Source: Chthonomonadia bacterium
GTDB lineage: Bacteria > Armatimonadota > HRBIN16
Length of the DNA: 64,000 nt
NCBI GenBank assembly: GCA_013314755.1
Contig: JABUFA010000017.1
Span: forward strand, 1-64,000
Reading direction: 5' to 3'
The notes below the pieces were generated by a model. The model was not told the origin of the DNA. It searched no databases and saw only the letters and a list, made by a program, of their open reading frames with translations. This document shows positions 6,795 through 16,017 of the stretch, piece after piece. A program made the translations under genes and the position numbers. Position 1 is the stretch's first letter. Each line of letters opens with the position of its first letter.

Positions 6795-8951
6795 ATGGAC
6801 GAATGGCAGAATCTGAATGAGGCACAGCGAGAAGCGGTGATGCATGGCGAGGGACCGCTTCTCATTTTTGCAGGTGCAGGCAGTGGCAAAACGCGCGTGC
6901 TCACCATGCGCATCGCCCATCTCATCTCGGCACGCAACATCTCGCCGCGGCGCATTCTTGCCGTCACCTTCACCAACAAAGCCGCCAACGAAATGCGCGA
7001 GCGCATTGAGAAACTGGTCGGCTCGGCGCAGGTGAAACAGATGTGGGTAGGCACATTTCACGCCATCTGCGCCCGCATCCTGCGCGAAAGCGGAAGAGCC
7101 ATCGGCGTAGACCCCGAATTCGTGGTCTTCGATGAAGACGACCAGATCAGCGTGGTCAGAGAGGTGCTGAAACTGCTGGACATCGACGAGAAACGCTTTG
7201 CCCCGCGCTCTATTCTGAACTTCATCAGCCGCGCCAAAGAGAAGATGATTTCACCAGCGCTGTACACGCCTGTGGACTACTTCACCCAGATTGTGGGCAG
7301 AGTCTACCCGCGTTACCAGGAGAGACTGGAAGCCTGCCACGCGCTGGACTTCGACGACCTGCTGATGAAGACGGTGGAGCTCTTCGAACGGCATCCCGAT
7401 GTGCTGGAGCGCTATCAAAAACGGTTTCTGCACGTGCTGGTGGACGAGTTTCAGGACGTGAACCAGGCGCAGTACCGCATCGTGAAGCATATCAGCGCAC
7501 TGCATCGCAACCTGTGCGTGGTAGGCGACGATGACCAGTCCATCTACTCGTGGCGGGGGGCGGATGTGGGAATTATCCTCTCGTTTGAGCGCGATTTCCC
7601 CGACGCACACGTGGTCAAACTGGAACAGAACTACCGCTCCACCCAGCCGATACTGGACGCTGCGTTCCACGTGGTACAAAAGAATCGCCGGCGTGCGCCC
7701 AAACGCCTCTGGTCCGAACGGCGCGACGGGCTTCCCATCACCATCACTGAAGTGGGGCACGAGCGGGAGGAGGCGCAGGTCATTGCCCAGCACATTGCGC
7801 TCAGCGTTCAGCAGCAGGGGCGCCGATACAGCGACTTCGTGGTGCTTTATCGTACCAATGCCCAGTCGCGCACCTTTGAAGAGGTCTTCCTGAACTATCG
7901 CATCCCCTATCAGATTGTGGGCGGCGTGCGATTCTATCAGCGTAAAGAGATTAAGGACGTGCTCGCCTATCTGCGCGTCATCCTCTCTCCCAGCGACGAC
8001 GTGAGCCTGATGCGCATCATCAACGTACCCACGCGCGGAATCGGTCTGCAAACGGTTGAGGTCATCCGCCAGCTGGCTGACGAGGAGGGCATCAGTCTGT
8101 GGGAAGCCATCCAGCATCCCTCGTTGTCCAACCGTCTGACCGCCCGGGCTTACGGTGCGGTGGCACAGTTTCGCCAGCTGATAGAAGACCTGCGCGCCCT
8201 GCGCCAGACAAGCTCCGTTACCCAGCTACTGCAACAGGTGCTGACGCGCACCGACTACCTGCAGAGGCTTGGAGATACCCGTGACCCCGAGGTACAATCT
8301 CGGGTGGAGAACGTGAAGGAACTGCTCACCGCCACCCAGCAGTTTGACGCCAGCCCCGAAGCGGAGCGCGGACTGGCTGGATTTCTCGAGTCGGTTGCTC
8401 TGGTAGCGGATGTGGACTCGCTGGAAACAGGGAGTGACCGCGTGACCCTGATGACGGTACACGCCGCCAAAGGGCTGGAGTTTCCCATCGTGTTTCTGGC
8501 GGGCATGGAAGAAGGCTTGTTCCCGCACATCCGCGCCATCAACGACGACCCGGAGGTGGAAGAGGAGCGCAGGCTGTGTTACGTGGCTATCACCCGGGCG
8601 AAAGAGCGCGTGCATATCACCCACGCCCGCCTGCGAAGCGTCTTCGGCACGACCAGCAATATGTTCGAATCGCGCTTCCTGCACGACATCCCTGAAGGGC
8701 TGAAGCTGTACTGGAGCCCTACCGAGCTGGCGCATCCTCTGCCTTCCGCTCAGCCGGTTGCCCCGCCCCGTCCACAGCCACAGCGGGACGCCTATCGCGT
8801 GGGACAGCGTGTGCGCCATCACAAGTTCGGGGAAGGGGTCATTATGAAGTGCGAAGCGCAAGCGGGAGACTACCTGCTGACGGTGGTGTTCCCCAATGCG
8901 GGCATCAAGCAACTGCTGGCGTCCATCGCTAAATTAGAGAAACTATCGTAG
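6795..8951 (+). CDS. pcrA: UvrD/PcrA superfamily 1A DNA helicase
   Basis: 718-residue 3'-5' helicase used in nucleotide excision repair and in clearing RecA or stalled complexes. Motifs in order: Q-motif LNEAQREAV, Walker A GAGSGKT (about residues 26-32), motif II VDEFQDVNQ, motif III GDDDQSIYSWRGAD, motif IV QNYRST, motif V MTVHAAKGLEFP, motif VI LCYVAITRAKER. The C-terminal 45 residues (VGQRVRHHKFGEG) match the PcrA Tudor-like RNA-polymerase-interaction domain, so PcrA rather than Rep. ftsY follows after 15 bases. Confidence 0.97.
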   Translation: MDEWQNLNEAQREAVMHGEGPLLIFAGAGSGKTRVLTMRIAHLISARNISPRRILAVTFTNKAANEMRERIEKLVGSAQVKQMWVGTFHAICARILRESGRAIGVDPEFVVFDEDDQISVVREVLKLLDIDEKRFAPRSILNFISRAKEKMISPALYTPVDYFTQIVGRVYPRYQERLEACHALDFDDLLMKTVELFERHPDVLERYQKRFLHVLVDEFQDVNQAQYRIVKHISALHRNLCVVGDDDQSIYSWRGADVGIILSFERDFPDAHVVKLEQNYRSTQPILDAAFHVVQKNRRRAPKRLWSERRDGLPITITEVGHEREEAQVIAQHIALSVQQQGRRYSDFVVLYRTNAQSRTFEEVFLNYRIPYQIVGGVRFYQRKEIKDVLAYLRVILSPSDDVSLMRIINVPTRGIGLQTVEVIRQLADEEGISLWEAIQHPSLSNRLTARAYGAVAQFRQLIEDLRALRQTSSVTQLLQQVLTRTDYLQRLGDTRDPEVQSRVENVKELLTATQQFDASPEAERGLAGFLESVALVADVDSLETGSDRVTLMTVHAAKGLEFPIVFLAGMEEGLFPHIRAINDDPEVEEERRLCYVAITRAKERVHITHARLRSVFGTTSNMFESRFLHDIPEGLKLYWSPTELAHPLPSAQPVAPPRPQPQRDAYRVGQRVRHHKFGEGVIMKCEAQAGDYLLTVVFPNAGIKQLLASIAKLEKLS

Positions 8952-8966
8952 GGAGTTCAACGGTCT

Positions 8967-9860
8967 ATGCGTTTAGGGATATTCAAAGGCATCCTGCAAA
9001 AGGTGGATACCCTGCTCACCGGGCGCGGGCGGGTGGATGAGGAGCTTTTCGAGGAGCTGGAAGAGGTTTTGCTGACCGCCGACATCAATGTGCACACCAC
9101 CATGCAGGTGCTGGACGACCTGCGCCGCGCGGTGCGCGAACAGAGGCTCAAAGAACCGTCGGAAGTCAAAAGCGTGCTGAAGGAGAGCCTGCTGGCATCC
9201 CTGCAGTCAGGGGGCGACTCCGCGCTGAAGGTATCCCCTGTTCCGCCGACGGTGTACCTGTTCGTTGGGGTGAACGGGGTAGGCAAAACCACATCCATTG
9301 CCAAACTGGCTTACCGCCTGCGCCAGCAGGGGAAAAGCGTCATCCTGGCAGCCGGTGACACCTTCCGCGCCGCCGCGATTGACCAGCTGGAGGTATGGGC
9401 ACAGCGCGTGGGCGCAACGTTGATCAAGCACCGCGAAGGTGCCGACCCGTCGGCGGTGATTTACGACGCCATCGCTGCCGCGCGCAACCGTGGTGTGGAC
9501 TACGTGCTGGCAGATACCGCAGGAAGGCTCCATACGCGCTCGAACCTGATGGAAGAGCTGAAAAAGGTATATCGCGTCGCCGAGAAAGCGCTGGGACGAC
9601 CGCCAGACGAGGTGCTGCTGGTGCTGGATGCCACCACCGGACAAAACGCCATCCGCCAGGCGCAGGAGTTCGTGCAGGCGGTTAACGTTACAGGCATCGT
9701 GCTGGCGAAGCTGGACGGCACGGCACGCGGCGGAGCGGTCATTACCATCCACGACGAACTCAAAGTGCCTATCAAACTGGTAGGGGTGGGAGAAAAGCCC
9801 GCAGATATCGAAGATTTTGACGCAGAGGAGTTTATTACCGCTCTGCTTGGTGACGAGTGA
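8967..9860 (+). CDS. ftsY: Signal recognition particle receptor FtsY
   Basis: 297-residue SRP GTPase that docks ribosome-SRP complexes at the membrane. It has the four-helix N domain (residues 1-85) and the G domain: GVNGVGKTT (G1), DTFRAAA, DTAGRLHTR (G3), and LAKLDGTARGG, where the usual TKLD G4 box reads AKLD. The acidic A domain of enterobacterial FtsY is absent, as in many bacteria. It ends 112 bases before the diguanylate cyclase start. Confidence 0.96.
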   Translation: MRLGIFKGILQKVDTLLTGRGRVDEELFEELEEVLLTADINVHTTMQVLDDLRRAVREQRLKEPSEVKSVLKESLLASLQSGGDSALKVSPVPPTVYLFVGVNGVGKTTSIAKLAYRLRQQGKSVILAAGDTFRAAAIDQLEVWAQRVGATLIKHREGADPSAVIYDAIAAARNRGVDYVLADTAGRLHTRSNLMEELKKVYRVAEKALGRPPDEVLLVLDATTGQNAIRQAQEFVQAVNVTGIVLAKLDGTARGGAVITIHDELKVPIKLVGVGEKPADIEDFDAEEFITALLGDE

Positions 9861-9932
9861 CGGATCAACAGTATATCTGGACGAAAAACAAAAACTGGTA
9901 GATTTGACGTTTTTCTCTCCTGCGGCGAGTTT

Positions 9933-9938
9933 TATAAT
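9933..9938 (+). promoter_or_regulatory. -10 element upstream of the CBS-GGDEF gene
   Basis: A perfect TATAAT, 35 bases before the chosen ATG at 9973. The nearest -35-like hexamer, TTGACG at 9904-9909, has a 23-base spacer, which is too long for a standard sigma-70 promoter. Real promoter status is therefore uncertain. Confidence 0.35.
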
Positions 9939-9972
9939 AGGGGCGGATAAACCCGAAAAAGCGCTCACACGA

Positions 9973-11271
9973 ATGAAGAGATTGAAAGACCTAATCAGTT
10001 CGCCGCCGGTATGGGTAAACCCACAGCACTCGGTGAAAGTAGCTGTGGCGTTGATGCACAGTTTCGAAGTGAACGTGCTGCCTGTGATGGACTCTGACCA
10101 GGTGGTGGGAATGGTCGCAGCTCGGCATCTGCTGGGTGTGCCCGATACGACGCCCGTGTCGGAGGTCATGAGCACGGATGTCCTGCTGTTGAACGCGGAG
10201 ATGCCCATACGCGAAGCGGCATCAAAGATGTCCGAAAAAGGGGCGGATGTGGCGTTCGTTATTAACGACACGCTATCCGGTATGGTGCGGGCGACCGACC
10301 TGATTGCGGAGGTCTCCCGCTCGTACGACCCCCTGACTCGACTCCCCTGGCAGGACGCCCTGCGCGAATGGAGCATCGAGAAGCTGCGCACCGGGCACGA
10401 AATCTCTATCCTGTTCTTCGATATCGACAATTTCGGACAGTTCAACAAGCAGTACGACCACGTTACCGGCGACCGCGTGCTGGAACTGGTGGCTCGCACC
10501 ATAGAACGCGAGCTCGACCCCGATTTGACCATTCTCTGCCGCTATGGCGGCGACGAATTCGCGGTGTCAACGCTGTATATGAGCGACGAAGCACACCAGC
10601 TTGCCGCCCGCATCGCCCGCCGCGTGGAAGAACTGCAAATCCCCAAAGTGCGCGAGACCATCTCGGTCTCGTACGGCGTATTCGGCGGGCGGCGCACCCG
10701 CGAGCGTGAAATGGTGCACTACGCCGCGACGGTGGATGACCTCATCGTCCGCGCCAGCCGAATGTGCCTGCAGATGAAACAGCGCAAAGGCGCACTGGCG
10801 ATGCTTCAATTGCCTCTGCCCGGCGTGGAACCCGAAGAGCCTGTGGAGCCGCGTGTGCGAGTGACCGGAATCAGCTTCGTCGTTCAGGGCAAGGAAGCGG
10901 AAGCGTCTGTGGAGCTCACGCTGGGAAGCGCACACGTTTCGCGGCAGGTGCGCGGCGATGCCAAACGACCTCCCGAAATGCTGATGGTGCAGGCGGCGCG
11001 TGACGCACTGACAGCCCTCCTGCCACATGTTGGAACAATTCAGATACTCCACGCCTCCGCTACCAGCATAGACCTGCTCGAAAAGGGTGAGAAGATGGAG
11101 GCTGTGATGGTGGTGGTGGAAGTGCAGACCGCTTCAGGTTCTCAGCTCCTGTCGGGGTTTGCGCCAGTGCGCGACAACCTGCATCGTGCAGCGGTCAACG
11201 CCTTCCTGCACGCACTCAATCGTCCCCTGTCGAAGTGGCTTTCTCAAACAGGGCAACGAGCCTCCACGTAA
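9973..11271 (+). CDS. CBS-pair diguanylate cyclase with unknown C-terminal domain
   Basis: 432 residues. The N-terminal 115 are two CBS motifs, which in known proteins bind adenine nucleotides. Next comes a GGDEF domain that makes c-di-GMP, with FFDIDNFGQFNKQYDH and an intact YGGDEF active site. The RxxD product-inhibition site expected five residues before GGDEF is absent. The last 120 residues form an unnamed alpha/beta domain that clearly matches the C-terminal half of the protein at 16018-16701 (both end N-x2-RAAVNA/RAVVNA-x2-HALNR/LDALNR). The frame is open upstream to 9817, but the ATG at 9973 (MKRLKDLI) follows the -10 element and avoids overlap with ftsY. It overlaps the convergent exporter gene by 56 bases. 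Confidence 0.88.
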   Translation: MKRLKDLISSPPVWVNPQHSVKVAVALMHSFEVNVLPVMDSDQVVGMVAARHLLGVPDTTPVSEVMSTDVLLLNAEMPIREAASKMSEKGADVAFVINDTLSGMVRATDLIAEVSRSYDPLTRLPWQDALREWSIEKLRTGHEISILFFDIDNFGQFNKQYDHVTGDRVLELVARTIERELDPDLTILCRYGGDEFAVSTLYMSDEAHQLAARIARRVEELQIPKVRETISVSYGVFGGRRTREREMVHYAATVDDLIVRASRMCLQMKQRKGALAMLQLPLPGVEPEEPVEPRVRVTGISFVVQGKEAEASVELTLGSAHVSRQVRGDAKRPPEMLMVQAARDALTALLPHVGTIQILHASATSIDLLEKGEKMEAVMVVVEVQTASGSQLLSGFAPVRDNLHRAAVNAFLHALNRPLSKWLSQTGQRAST

Positions 11272-12055
11272 CGAACGATGCCGCCACCAGCGCAATGCCG
11301 AAACAGAGCACCAGCATCCCTGCGCTGAAACTCAGCGCCCAGGTTGCGCCCGCCACCCCGCCAAGAAACGCTCCTGCTCCCAGCCACCCTTCCTGTGACC
11401 ACGAAACGGTACTACGCCGAATACTGATGACTGTGGTAATCAACCCCGGCAGAAGCATCAGCCACAGGGAGGACCAGAGCGCCACATGCGGAGACACCCC
11501 CATCAGCACCAGAGCGGGAATCAGCACATAGCCGCCCCCCAGATGGGTGAACCCTCCCAGCAATCCAGCCAGCAACCCGGTCAATGCAATCTTGAGCCAG
11601 GTGCTGCCCGCAGGAGAGCTGATGGCAGTGTCCGACCGGCGAAAAACGCCTTCTGCCAGCGCAGGATAAGCCTGCCATACCATACCCGCACCGACCGCTA
11701 TCAACAGCAACAGCAGATACATCCGCAGAGAGGACTTGCGCTCGCGAGGCACCAACAGGTTGCCTGTTATTCCACTGACGACGTACACTGCCCACAGCAC
11801 CAGTATCATCGGGTGAAAGGAGAGATAGGGCATCATCACCAGCACTGCCGCCACGCAGGCGCAGGAGATAACTATCCATCCCCCGGCGCTGGCTCGCAAC
11901 ACAGGCAGACCAAGAAGCAGTGTGCCAACGGGCAGGAAGATGCTGTGCAGACCCAATCCGCTCAGCCCATAGAACGCGCCGAATGCCCACCCCAGCATCA
12001 GCAGAGACAGACCGCGCAGAGTCTGAAACAGCCAGTCGGAATGCGGTCGCGACAC
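11216..12055 (-). CDS. TauE/SafE (TSUP) family membrane transporter
   Basis: 279-residue polytopic protein with about eight hydrophobic segments in two halves, each with the family's glycine-rich signature (AFGAFYGLSGLGLHSIFLP near the start; LLAGLLGGFTHLGGGYVLIP in the second half). TSUP proteins export sulfite, sulfoacetate or related anions; the substrate here cannot be told. A GTG start at 12055 is chosen because AGGAGGGGCAAAGTG precedes it and it lies just after the glycosyltransferase stop. Last gene of the leftward operon that starts near 16701. Confidence 0.85.
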   Translation of the reverse strand: MSRPHSDWLFQTLRGLSLLMLGWAFGAFYGLSGLGLHSIFLPVGTLLLGLPVLRASAGGWIVISCACVAAVLVMMPYLSFHPMILVLWAVYVVSGITGNLLVPRERKSSLRMYLLLLLIAVGAGMVWQAYPALAEGVFRRSDTAISSPAGSTWLKIALTGLLAGLLGGFTHLGGGYVLIPALVLMGVSPHVALWSSLWLMLLPGLITTVISIRRSTVSWSQEGWLGAGAFLGGVAGATWALSFSAGMLVLCFGIALVAASFVTWRLVALFEKATSTGDD

Positions 12056-12065
12056 TTTGCCCCTC

Positions 12066-13682
12066 CTACCGCCTTTTCCATACTTCGAGGCGTGGGAACG
12101 GATACAGCATATCGTGCGGAACATCACGCTTGCCGAAAACGATACCGCCCAAACGAAATGTGGTGTCAAAGCGGGCGACAGGACGGAACGAACGCTCTAG
12201 CTCCTCCAGAAAAGTTAGTGCAGGCGCATGACGCACGCGTACCGCATCGTCCTTCTCGAACTGGCTGAGCACAACCACCTGCGCCTCCTTTAGCACCGAG
12301 GGGTCCCATTCGGTATCAGGCACCAGAAGGCGATACTCCTGCACCTCGCGGGCACGCTCCGCCCGACGCGCCGGCTGGAGCTCGCCCCAGTAAGGGCTGA
12401 GCGGCGGCGTGTAAAACCACGGAATGGTGGCAAATGCGATGGTCGTTCCCTGCGGCACCTCTCGCCGGATCCACTGCAGAGCACGCACCCGCGGGTCAGG
12501 CGATAGCAGGGCAAGCACCACCGCCATCCCCCAGAGAAGTGTATACAGCGTCACCGCCCCCACCACAACCGCCAGCACCACCCTGCCCATCTGCTGGGTG
12601 TTTCGCCAGCCCTCAGCCACCAGCCATCCCGTCAGCACCATCAGCGGAGGCAGAAGCGGCAACAGATACCGCGCAAACCGCACCGCAAAGGAACCCAGAA
12701 ACAGATAGTACACCAGCACGAACACCCACAGAATCAGAACCTGCGGGCGCCGCGACAGGGGCGCAATCACCATGCCAAGCGTACTCAACAGCAACAGCGG
12801 TAGCCCCAGCCCAAAGCGCAGATTCGTCCAGTAATGATACACCCAGCCCAGCCCGGTGTTTACGAACACCAGCCCATGCCCCTCGCGTACATGGCGTGCC
12901 TCGTAGCCAAAGTCGCGCCAAAACTCTTCAGGATTCAACCACACCCCCGGACAGAACACCAGAAACGCCCCTGCGCTCAGCACCACCAGCAACAACGCCC
13001 TGCCCAGCCACGCCTCGCGATGTTCCCGACCGCGCCACCACAGCACCAGCAGGGGAGCAATCAACACCAGACCGGCGTTATAGCGGGTCGCGGAAGCCAG
13101 CCCGGTCAATACTGCCGACGCCACCAGCGCCCGGCGACTGCCCGACTCGTAAAGCGCCAGCGACGCCAGCAGCACCCCGGTGGTGAACATCGTAGCAGTG
13201 GCATCGGTGGTGAGAAAATGAGAGTGCAGGGTATGCAGGGGCGCTACTGCCAGCAACAGAGCCGACACCGCCGCGCATCGATACCCGCACACGCGCCTGC
13301 CAATCTCCCACGCCAGCCAGCACGTCACCGCACCCGCCAGCACCGACAGCCACCGCCCTGTCAGGTAGAGCCCGGCAAACGCCTCGTACTGAGCGAAGTC
13401 GGCGGGCATGGTAATCCATCCGTACGTGGAGCCTGCAAGGATGGCAAGATGGAGCAGGTAGAGGTAGACCGTACCGTAGTTATAAAAGTGCGGGTCAATC
13501 TGCCCGTGCGGAATGTCCAACCCCAGCGTGTAGCCCAGTATCACCCATTCGTCCGGGTGGAAGGAGAAGTAGTGCAGAGCATCCGGTATCCCCCAGCGAA
13601 TACCTGTGCACCGAAACACAAAGGCGATTGCCAGAATCGCAATCAGCCCCGATTTGAAGGCACGCTCACGGCTATCATTCAT
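12066..13682 (-). CDS. GT39/PMT-like integral membrane glycosyltransferase
   Basis: 538 residues with about eleven transmembrane segments. The first periplasmic loop carries the acidic pair in HPDEW (near residue 42), as in ArnT/PMT-type enzymes of the dolichyl-phosphate-mannose mannosyltransferase superfamily, which use polyprenyl-phosphate sugars. A conserved ATRYNAGL segment occurs mid-protein and a soluble domain at the C-terminus. Acceptor unknown. Its ATG overlaps the stop of the degenerate HD-GYP gene by 8 bases, so expression is coupled to c-di-GMP genes. Confidence 0.85.
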   Translation of the reverse strand: MNDSRERAFKSGLIAILAIAFVFRCTGIRWGIPDALHYFSFHPDEWVILGYTLGLDIPHGQIDPHFYNYGTVYLYLLHLAILAGSTYGWITMPADFAQYEAFAGLYLTGRWLSVLAGAVTCWLAWEIGRRVCGYRCAAVSALLLAVAPLHTLHSHFLTTDATATMFTTGVLLASLALYESGSRRALVASAVLTGLASATRYNAGLVLIAPLLVLWWRGREHREAWLGRALLLVVLSAGAFLVFCPGVWLNPEEFWRDFGYEARHVREGHGLVFVNTGLGWVYHYWTNLRFGLGLPLLLLSTLGMVIAPLSRRPQVLILWVFVLVYYLFLGSFAVRFARYLLPLLPPLMVLTGWLVAEGWRNTQQMGRVVLAVVVGAVTLYTLLWGMAVVLALLSPDPRVRALQWIRREVPQGTTIAFATIPWFYTPPLSPYWGELQPARRAERAREVQEYRLLVPDTEWDPSVLKEAQVVVLSQFEKDDAVRVRHAPALTFLEELERSFRPVARFDTTFRLGGIVFGKRDVPHDMLYPFPRLEVWKRR

Positions 13683-14358
13683 GATGAGCGAGGCTTACCT
13701 GCCTGGAAATCTCCGCGTGGACGACTTCCCGGAACACCTCAAACAGGCGCGGGTCGTACAGAGTGCCTTTCCCCGCCTCCATCTGCTGGAGCACCTGCCG
13801 GCGAACGGCATCATCATCCATCGCCTTTCCGCGCAGGGCGTCCGCGTAATCGCCCACGATATGCAGGATTCGCGACGCGAGGGGGATTTCCTCTGCCTGC
13901 AGTCCATCGGGATAGCCGGTACCATCCCAGTTCTCGTGGTGATGGCGGACAATGGTTGCCAGCCTTGCTAAGGAGGGAACCTGTTCGATCATCCTCTGGC
14001 TCAGCACCGCGTGCAGTTTCAGCATCTCCTCTTCCTCGTACGTCAGGCTACCCTCCTTGTTCAGGATGCCATAAGGGATGCTGACCTTGCCGATTTCCTG
14101 CAACAGCGCGGCAAACTCGATATCCTGCACTATCCGCGCGGGCAAACCAAGCCGCCTGGCGACCGCACTGGCATAGCGGGCACGCAGATGGGCACTGCCT
14201 GTTGTACCGTGCTCCCGAATCTCTACCGCTCGCGCCAGAGCCTGGAGTCCCTGCCGGTAGTCGCGCCGAATCTGTCTGGGCAGCAGCACCAGGGCATAGT
14301 AACACAGGAAGGTCACACTGCCCATCACCACGATATACACAAAGGTCGTGAAGCTCAT
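13675..14358 (-). CDS. Membrane-anchored HD-GYP domain protein, degenerate
   Basis: 227 residues: one N-terminal transmembrane helix, then an HD-GYP-like domain. The catalytic HD pair is replaced by Gln-Glu in LLQEIGK (residues 87-88), while HHHENWDGTGYP is well kept. Intact members hydrolyse c-di-GMP through a metal centre that needs the HD pair, so this copy is probably a regulator or c-di-GMP binder. Its start overlaps the stop of the intact HD-GYP gene by 4 bases (14355-14358), implying matched synthesis and perhaps a heteromer. Confidence 0.85.
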   Translation of the reverse strand: MSFTTFVYIVVMGSVTFLCYYALVLLPRQIRRDYRQGLQALARAVEIREHGTTGSAHLRARYASAVARRLGLPARIVQDIEFAALLQEIGKVSIPYGILNKEGSLTYEEEEMLKLHAVLSQRMIEQVPSLARLATIVRHHHENWDGTGYPDGLQAEEIPLASRILHIVGDYADALRGKAMDDDAVRRQVLQQMEAGKGTLYDPRLFEVFREVVHAEISRQVSLAHHE

Positions 14359-15704
14359 GCTACTGCCTGTTCCACCCCTGCAGACGCCACACGCTGAGCG
14401 CGTTCCACCCCGAACTCGCCCGCCTCCATCGCCTCAATGAAGGCTCGTACCACCTCAGGATGGAACTGGGTACCCGCCCCTTTCTGCAGCTCCTCCACCG
14501 CCTTTTCCACACTCATCGGCTTGCGGTAAGGACGTTGTTCACCGGTTTCATCATCACCCACCATCGCGTCGAAGGCGTCCACCACTGCGATAATATGCGC
14601 CTCAATGGGAATCTCACCCAGCTTCAGCCCAAACGGATAGCCTTTTCCGTCGGGGCGCTCGTGGTGCAGGGTAATCCACAGGGCAACCGGCTCGATGTGC
14701 TTGATTCCGCTTACTACCTCCGCTCCCTTCAACGGATGGGTGCGAATCATCTGCCAGTCCGCGTCGGTCAGCCGGGTCAGTTTGTTCAGCACCGCTTCAT
14801 CCACCCCAACCTTTCCCAGGTCATGCAGGGCAGCGGCTTCAGGCAGAAGCTCAATATGCCGGGCAGGCACGCCAAGCCGGGTCGCCACGCTGATCGCCAT
14901 TCGGCTGGCACGCTGAAGATGCCCCGAGGTATAGGGATGGGCATGTTGTACCACCAGACCCAGTGCGCGGATGGTCTCGCGATAGTTGCGTATCTGCTGC
15001 ATCCGCTGACGGAAACACTCCCGCGCGGCGAGGAACGGCACAGCCACCAGCAGGAAACCAGCCACGTGATAGGCACGTAGAAGCAGTATCAGCAGGATAG
15101 AGAGCGGCATCAACAGGATGTAGGTCGGCACCACGAAACGCAGCACATACTGCCAGACACTGGAGAGAGACTCGCGGTTATACAGCGCTCCCGCCACCGA
15201 CACCAGCAGGGCGTTAACCAGCAGATATACCACCGCTGCCAGCGTCAGTGCCACCAGCATCCGCGCGGTAAGCAGGTCACGACCCGCACCGTTAAGCCAA
15301 TAGTAGGTTAGTCCCGCGGCGCCCGTGCTGATGATGGACTGTCCCGCGTTAAACAGCCCCCAGCGCAGGCGGTGACGCAGAGGATAGGAACGGTTCAACA
15401 ACACTCCAGCCATCAGCGTCGGTAGACTATCCACCGCCATCGCTGGCACGGTGCCGTACATGGCAATCACGGTACAGACGATAGGGAAGCCTAACGTGAC
15501 CTGCGTGCCGCCGTACAGCAGGGAAACCGGTAGCATCTCGGTTGCCACGGCGAACAACAGAATGGTCATTGCTCCCAGCGGCATCCACTGCTCGGGTGGT
15601 GTGGCCAGCATTCCTGCCAGCGCCACCGCCCCTGCGACCAGAATGACGCCACGATGATAGTATCTGACGAGGAATTCGCTCCACTTAAGCGGGACACCCC
15701 ACAT
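14355..15704 (-). CDS. Membrane-bound HD-GYP phosphodiesterase
   Basis: 449 residues. The N-terminal half (about 20-235) holds seven or eight transmembrane helices resembling MASE-type sensor modules. The C-terminal half is a complete HD-GYP domain: HPYTSGHLQRA, AALHDLGKVGV, THPLKGAEV, LHHERPDGKGYP and VDAFDAM. Such enzymes degrade c-di-GMP to GMP or pGpG. It is followed at once by a degenerate paralogue. The input signal is not evident. Confidence 0.92.
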   Translation of the reverse strand: MWGVPLKWSEFLVRYYHRGVILVAGAVALAGMLATPPEQWMPLGAMTILLFAVATEMLPVSLLYGGTQVTLGFPIVCTVIAMYGTVPAMAVDSLPTLMAGVLLNRSYPLRHRLRWGLFNAGQSIISTGAAGLTYYWLNGAGRDLLTARMLVALTLAAVVYLLVNALLVSVAGALYNRESLSSVWQYVLRFVVPTYILLMPLSILLILLLRAYHVAGFLLVAVPFLAARECFRQRMQQIRNYRETIRALGLVVQHAHPYTSGHLQRASRMAISVATRLGVPARHIELLPEAAALHDLGKVGVDEAVLNKLTRLTDADWQMIRTHPLKGAEVVSGIKHIEPVALWITLHHERPDGKGYPFGLKLGEIPIEAHIIAVVDAFDAMVGDDETGEQRPYRKPMSVEKAVEELQKGAGTQFHPEVVRAFIEAMEAGEFGVERAQRVASAGVEQAVA

Positions 15705-15773
15705 GACCCTTCTCCTTAATGACCGTCATCACGAGCCCGCTGAGGTCAGCAGCGTCGGCGGGCGGGGCACCAA

Positions 15774-15893
15774 TCAGTAGCTCGCCGCCGGCGGTTGAGG
15801 TGGTGGTTTGGGCGGTGGATAAATCTCCAGCTTCGCGCCGTAGGTGGTTGCCCACACTACCAGGAGCAACAACATGGTAAGCCAGTATTTCAC
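15774..15893 (-). CDS. Small proline-rich membrane peptide
   Basis: 39 residues from a GTG start, with GGAGGT eight bases upstream. One hydrophobic helix (WLTMLLLLVVWATTY) is followed by a short charged stretch and a proline-rich tail (PPPKPPPQPP). It lies between the unknown-domain gene and the HD-GYP gene, in the same direction. A 94-codon frame overlapping here in another phase lacks protein-like composition. No family recognised; being real is an inference from ribosome site, operon position and composition. Confidence 0.5.
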   Translation of the reverse strand: MKYWLTMLLLLVVWATTYGAKLEIYPPPKPPPQPPAASY

Positions 15894-16017
15894 TGCGAGT
15901 GACCTCCACAAGTGTTCCGTTCACGTCGCTAAGTGAACGGACACCCACTCCGCTTCTGTGCCACTCCACCCGCGCGACGCTGCTGGCACCAACGGGCTCT
16001 ATGCAATTGTCTGGAGG

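Noticed and set aside
9904-9938. TTGACG/TATAAT as a full sigma-70 promoter
   Set aside because: The spacer is 23 bases, beyond the functional range; only the -10 element is listed.
12434-13186. 250-codon proline/alanine-rich frame opposite the GT39 gene
   Set aside because: It is the antisense shadow of a GC-rich membrane-protein gene; no ribosome site or family match.
15685-15969. 94-codon leftward frame between the unknown-domain gene and HD-GYP
   Set aside because: Composition is not protein-like and no ribosome site precedes it; the 39-codon frame in another phase has both.
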